A DNA stretch of 8,526 bases from DASYRX01 sp036003845 (GTDB taxonomy: Bacteria; Gemmatimonadota; Gemmatimonadetes; Gemmatimonadales; Gemmatimonadaceae). Both the position numbers and the translations under genes were made by a program. Shown in pieces: positions 6,266 to 8,526 of the stretch. Where the stretch lies: positions 1 to 8,526 of the forward strand of contig DASYRX010000263.1 of NCBI GenBank assembly GCA_036003845.1, in the 5' to 3' direction. Under the pieces are notes generated by a model. It saw nothing but the letters and a program-made list of their open reading frames with translations, ran no database searches and was not told the DNA's origin. Every line of letters starts with the position of its first letter. Positions within the stretch are counted from its first letter, which is position 1.

Positions 6266-7267
6266 GTGACCCGGCTACGCTGGTTCCTCACCGCGCTGTC
6301 CTTCATCGCGGCCTTCGGCGTCTCGCTCTGGGTCATCAGCTCGGAAGTTTCCGCAGAAGGCACAGCGCTCGGACTCCCACTCCCGGCGCACTTCCTCGCG
6401 ATCGCTGCGGTGGCATTGGAAACCCTCTGCCGCTCCGCCAAACTCTCCTTGAGCGCGCGGGCCATTGGTGAGCGCCTCGCGTTCGGCGCTGCGCTGCGCA
6501 CTTCGTTAGGCGGCGACTTCGCGGCCGCGATCACTCCGGCGCGCAGCGGCGCCGAGCCGGCCCGATTCGTAATACTGACGGAGGCCGGTCTCAACGCCTC
6601 GCCGGCTCTCGTGATTCTCTTTCTCGAGCTGGCGCTGGAGCTGCTTTCGCTGGTGATCATCGCGATCGTCGCCGTGATCACGTTCCGCGGCGAGGGAGGC
6701 ATGGTGCGTGCCGTGAGCGCGATGCTGGGCGGTTACGCAACGTTCGTCTTGGGACTTGGCGCTGTCGCCTACCTGCTCTCACGCGGCCGCACTGGTGGAC
6801 CACCGCCGGACTGGGTGCGCTCGCTCAGGGTGAACGCGTTTGCCTGGCGCTGGGTACAGCGCGCGTTGCGACATACGCGCGTGAGCGTCGACAGCGTCCG
6901 CTCGGCGCACGTCGGCTGGCTACTCCTCGCGCTGCTGGCTTCGCTGGGACACATCGCGGCGCGCCTAACGATCCTCCCGGCAATCGTGCTGCTCTATCAT
7001 CCGACTGTGGATGCCGCGCCGCTCGTGTTTTGGCCTCTGGCGCTCATTTATGGCGGCGCCGCCGTGCCCGCGCCGGCCGGAGGCGGGGTGATGGAAGTGG
7101 CCTTCAAGGCGGTGCTCGGCGATACGATCCCATCCGCGATCTTCGGCGCGGCGCTCATCTGGTGGCGCTTCTACACGTTCTACATCTACTTGCCGTTAGG
7201 CGCACTCGCGGCAGGGCACCTCGTCCTGCGCGCGATGCGCCGTGCGGAACGCGAACCGTCTGCTTAG
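6266..7267 (+). CDS. UPF0104 / LPG-synthase-TM-like (flippase-like) membrane protein
   Basis: The protein has 333 residues from GTG 6266; an in-frame TAG at 6263-6265 immediately precedes it, so no longer start exists. No clear Shine-Dalgarno is present; the bases before the GTG are part of a GTTAGG copy. It is highly hydrophobic, with about seven or eight membrane segments (roughly 5-27, 41-58, 112-140, 152-172, 217-243, 253-266, 286-302, 307-324). Two signature regions match the lysylphosphatidylglycerol synthase transmembrane/UPF0104 (PF03706-like) family: GGDFAAAITPARSGAEPAR (82-100), and PAPAGGGVMEVAF (268-280), which parallels the family's P-G-G-G-x-x-E motif. Members act in lipid or polyprenol-linked substrate handling; this copy lacks a soluble synthase domain. 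Its substrate is unknown. It may be co-transcribed with the receptor (91-nt gap) but shows no functional link. It is convergent with the YHS gene, with 7 nt between the stops. Confidence 0.82.
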   Translation: MTRLRWFLTALSFIAAFGVSLWVISSEVSAEGTALGLPLPAHFLAIAAVALETLCRSAKLSLSARAIGERLAFGAALRTSLGGDFAAAITPARSGAEPARFVILTEAGLNASPALVILFLELALELLSLVIIAIVAVITFRGEGGMVRAVSAMLGGYATFVLGLGAVAYLLSRGRTGGPPPDWVRSLRVNAFAWRWVQRALRHTRVSVDSVRSAHVGWLLLALLASLGHIAARLTILPAIVLLYHPTVDAAPLVFWPLALIYGGAAVPAPAGGGVMEVAFKAVLGDTIPSAIFGAALIWWRFYTFYIYLPLGALAAGHLVLRAMRRAEREPSA

Positions 7268-7274
7268 CGGCGGC

Positions 7275-7586
7275 TTATTTCTCTTTGTGCTGTTCCGGTA
7301 TGCGCTCGTATTCCAGTCCGCCACTTCCCGCAGCCCCAAACTTCGGCGCGACGATCCCGCCCGACTTCGTAAACGGAGGCTCGTGTTTCTCGAGCTCAAC
7401 GTCGTCGTCGGCAGGCCGCGCGTCCGCGAGCTTCCCGTGCGACGCGTAGCGCGCCGGATTCGACTCGAACTGATCGCGACACTCCGGCGTGCAGAAGTAG
7501 TACGTCGTGCCTTCAAACACCGAGCGTGCAGGGGCCGTTTCGGAGTCCACAATCATTCCGCAGACCACATCTGTGACTTGTGCCAT
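7275..7586 (-). CDS. YHS-domain protein (putative metal-binding)
   Basis: The protein has 103 residues from ATG 7586, with GAGG at 7598-7595 ideally placed 8 nt upstream. The YHS domain fills about residues 5-48: DVVCGMIVD, then FEGTTYYFCTPECRDQFESNPARYA. The cysteines are C9, C32 and C36, the layout seen in YHS/TRASH-like modules next to copper and heavy-metal transporters and as small stand-alone proteins. It is expected to be cytoplasmic, since no signal or membrane segment is visible. A tail of about 55 residues (49-103), charged and Gly/Pro-containing and ending in EQHKEK, is longer than in minimal YHS proteins and looks disordered. No metal transporter lies nearby in this window, so the metal and partner are open. 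Its leader contains an inverted repeat abutting the ribosome site. Confidence 0.85.
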   Translation of the reverse strand: MAQVTDVVCGMIVDSETAPARSVFEGTTYYFCTPECRDQFESNPARYASHGKLADARPADDDVELEKHEPPFTKSGGIVAPKFGAAGSGGLEYERIPEQHKEK

Positions 7587-7587
7587 G

Positions 7588-7623
7588 TCTCACACCTCGT
7601 CTCGAGTCTTTCGCGATGTGAGA
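7588..7623 (-). promoter_or_regulatory. Inverted repeat in the YHS gene leader, overlapping the ribosome-site region
   Basis: TCTCACA (7588-7594) and TGTGAGA (7617-7623) are perfect inverse complements around a 22-nt loop. On the YHS mRNA the 3' arm lies between the GAGG ribosome site (7598-7595) and the ATG (7586), with the site itself just inside the loop. Folding could therefore limit ribosome access. Alternatively it is a DNA operator dyad. The loop also holds the palindrome CTCGAG. Confidence 0.4.
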
Positions 7624-7680
7624 ACGCAATGATCACGCCGCTCGTGTTGTCGTGTCCGCTTAAAAAAAGGGCTCTACTCA

Positions 7681-8043
7681 GAATTTCGGGATTTGGGATG
7701 ACAGTGGGCTTGGCCGTCTCGTGCTACTGCGACGTTTTGAAAGAGCAACCGCTGTTCGGATAACGCGAATCGAGCGGATCGAACGGAGCGAGAGCCAGAA
7801 ACACAGCAGAGCTCTTCACATGCGTTGGGCCAAGTACGCGTTGTTTATGTAAAAGAACAAAAGCGCGTCGGAAGTCGTGGGCCGCACCCTGTGAAGTGCT
7901 TTGGCAGCGACGAACCGAATCCGGTCCCATCCGCCATGTCTGCTCGATCCGAACAGGTTTTGACGTTCACGTTTTGAACAGAGGTCTTCCCCAAAAGACG
8001 AGGAACCCTTTGAACACTCCTCTGTCATCAAATCCCGAAATTC
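7681..8043. mobile_element. 363-bp imperfect long palindrome, MITE-like or hairpin RNA
   Basis: The ends are terminal inverted repeats: 7681-7704 matches the reverse complement of 8022-8043 at every base except a 2-nt insertion. Further complementary blocks occur in nested order: 7752-7761 with 7947-7956, 7769-7775 with 7942-7948, CTTCACA (7814-7820) with TGTGAAG (7890-7896), ACGCG (7836-7840) with CGCGT (7864-7868), and TTGTT (7841-7845) with AACAA (7856-7860), around a 10-nt loop at 7846-7855. The whole element is thus one decayed giant hairpin. It appears richer in A+T than the genes and has no credible coding frame. A7 (7662-7668) and A8 (8055-8062) tracts flank it. It fits a miniature inverted-repeat transposable element without transposase. 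No clear target-site duplication is visible. Confidence 0.65.
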
Positions 8044-8064
8044 CCGGATGAACCAAAAAAAAGA

Positions 8065-8526
8065 TTAGGGCGCGGCGCAGGGCTCCATGATCGCTGCGGT
8101 CGACACCCAACGAGTGTTGCTTCTTGCGAATCGCAGCGCCGTTCGACGGTCGCCATCGACAAACATGACCTCGAGCGAATCGCCGACGATGCGCCACGAT
8201 TCTGCCCGCACGCTTCCAGCGATCGTGCGCGCGCGGCTCGCTGACAACTCGTTCGCGCGTGAGCGATCCACAAGCTCGCTCTCGAGTTGCACGCGCGTCG
8301 GCAGGGACGCGACGAGCGCTCGATCCTCGTCGCGCGCTTTGTCCCGAGCGATCGCGCGCACCGTGTAACAACCGCTGACGCTTTCCGCGGGCGATCTCGC
8401 CGCGCTGAGTCGCGCTCCTTCCTGACCCGCGACGACGCTCGATCGCTCAGCCTCACGCCGCAGTCCCTGCGCGTCACGCCTGTCTTGCTGCGAACGTGCC
8501 GCCGCACCCGTCGCGACGACTTGCTC
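8065..8526 (-). CDS. Unknown protein, C-terminal part (5' end beyond the window)
   Basis: The minus-strand frame ending in TAA at 8067-8065 stays open to the window edge, giving 153 visible residues; an internal GTG at 8361 is not needed as a start. The codons are GC-rich at third positions, as in the neighbouring genes. The visible N-part (1-50) is Arg/Glu/Gln/Ala-rich and may be helical or coiled. SGCYTV (51-56) is followed by LPTRVQLES (75-83). A strand-rich end carries WRIVGDSLEVMFVDGDRRTALRF (111-133) and W140, which could form a small beta fold. I do not recognise the family. It resembles the periplasmic C-terminal parts of lineage-specific proteins, but that is only an impression. A T8 tract (minus strand, 8062-8055) lies 2 nt after the stop without a clear hairpin. 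Confidence 0.6.
   Translation of the reverse strand, partial: EQVVATGAAARSQQDRRDAQGLRREAERSSVVAGQEGARLSAARSPAESVSGCYTVRAIARDKARDEDRALVASLPTRVQLESELVDRSRANELSASRARTIAGSVRAESWRIVGDSLEVMFVDGDRRTALRFARSNTRWVSTAAIMEPCAAP

Larger units (their letters stand above)
358..7201. repeat. Dispersed iterated motif CGTTAGGC (GTTAGG core)
   Basis: Exact CGTTAGGC on the plus strand starts at 484, 842, 1825, 3343, 3722, 3903, 4694, 6504 and 7194. On the minus strand (seen as GCCTAACG) it covers 4113-4120 and 6963-6970. One-base variants TGTTAGGC are at 5051-5058 (plus) and 5888-5895 (minus). Looser GTTAGG copies are at 358-363 (minus), 1742, 6184, 6198 and 6261. In genes it is read as TTA-GGC (five), GTT-AGG (two), CCT-AAC (two) and CTA-AC (three), so it is conserved as DNA, not as peptide. 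By eye, five of six TTA leucine codons in the plus-strand operon genes come from it. Its function is unknown. Confidence 0.85.

Noticed and set aside
7242..7763. Plus-strand frame of 173 codons over the YHS gene and its leader.
   Set aside because: It is antisense to a clear YHS domain and continues into non-coding DNA; no family features.
7816..8031. Minus-strand frame of about 71 codons in the gene-free region.
   Set aside because: It lies wholly within the palindromic element, has no ribosome site or domain, and its composition is unlike the genes around it.
8055..8067. T8 tract on the minus strand right after the stop at 8065, as an intrinsic terminator.
   Set aside because: No convincing hairpin lies immediately upstream of the T-tract; the pairings I found are only 5 bp and lie inside the coding sequence.
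1..8526. CRISPR array, tRNA or rRNA gene.
   Set aside because: No regularly spaced direct repeats of suitable length and no tRNA or rRNA signatures were seen on reading both strands.

Overview
The window is high-GC bacterial DNA, and its gene content best fits a soil-type Gemmatimonadota genome. The pointers are a FecR-type anti-sigma factor with a STN-bearing TonB-dependent receptor, an Ig-like (Big_2-type) lipoprotein, and several small lipoproteins or unknown proteins of the kind common in that phylum. This assignment is inference from gene style only; there is no rRNA or other phylogenetic marker here.

Layout, left to right. (1) 1-122, minus: first 40 codons of an esterase-like alpha/beta hydrolase that runs off the left edge. 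(2) 123-358: non-coding, with a strong GC hairpin (289-351) just 3' of the next gene. (3) 359-1168, minus: unknown lipoprotein. (4) About 190 nt shared upstream region holding an 8-bp dyad. (5) 1366-1746, plus: small Ig-like lipoprotein. (6) 1846-2427, minus: ECF sigma factor. (7) 2428-2575: divergent control region. (8) 2576-3667 and 3664-6174, plus: FecR-like anti-sigma factor and STN/TonB-dependent receptor, overlapping by 4 nt. (9) 6175-6265: short gap with a G-quadruplex-capable GGGGTTA tract. (10) 6266-7267, plus: UPF0104/LPG-synthase-TM-like membrane protein. (11) 7275-7586, minus: YHS-domain protein. (12) 7587-8064: 478 nt without a gene, mostly filled by a 363-bp imperfect palindrome that looks like a decayed MITE. 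(13) 8065-8526, minus: C-terminal part of an unknown protein that runs off the right edge.

The core is a cell-surface signalling unit. The receptor binds an unknown ligand outside, its periplasmic STN domain contacts the C-terminal part of the FecR-like protein, and that protein would control the ECF sigma factor. Unusually, the sigma gene points away from its partners.

The most striking non-gene signal is an 8-mer, CGTTAGGC. It occurs 11 times exactly in 8.5 kb, plus two TGTTAGGC copies and five looser GTTAGG copies. It lies in several reading frames, in coding and non-coding DNA, and mostly on the plus strand. By base composition alone I would expect well under one exact copy. This looks like a genome-wide iterated or polar motif (DUS-, HIP1-, Chi- or KOPS-like), not a protein-level feature.
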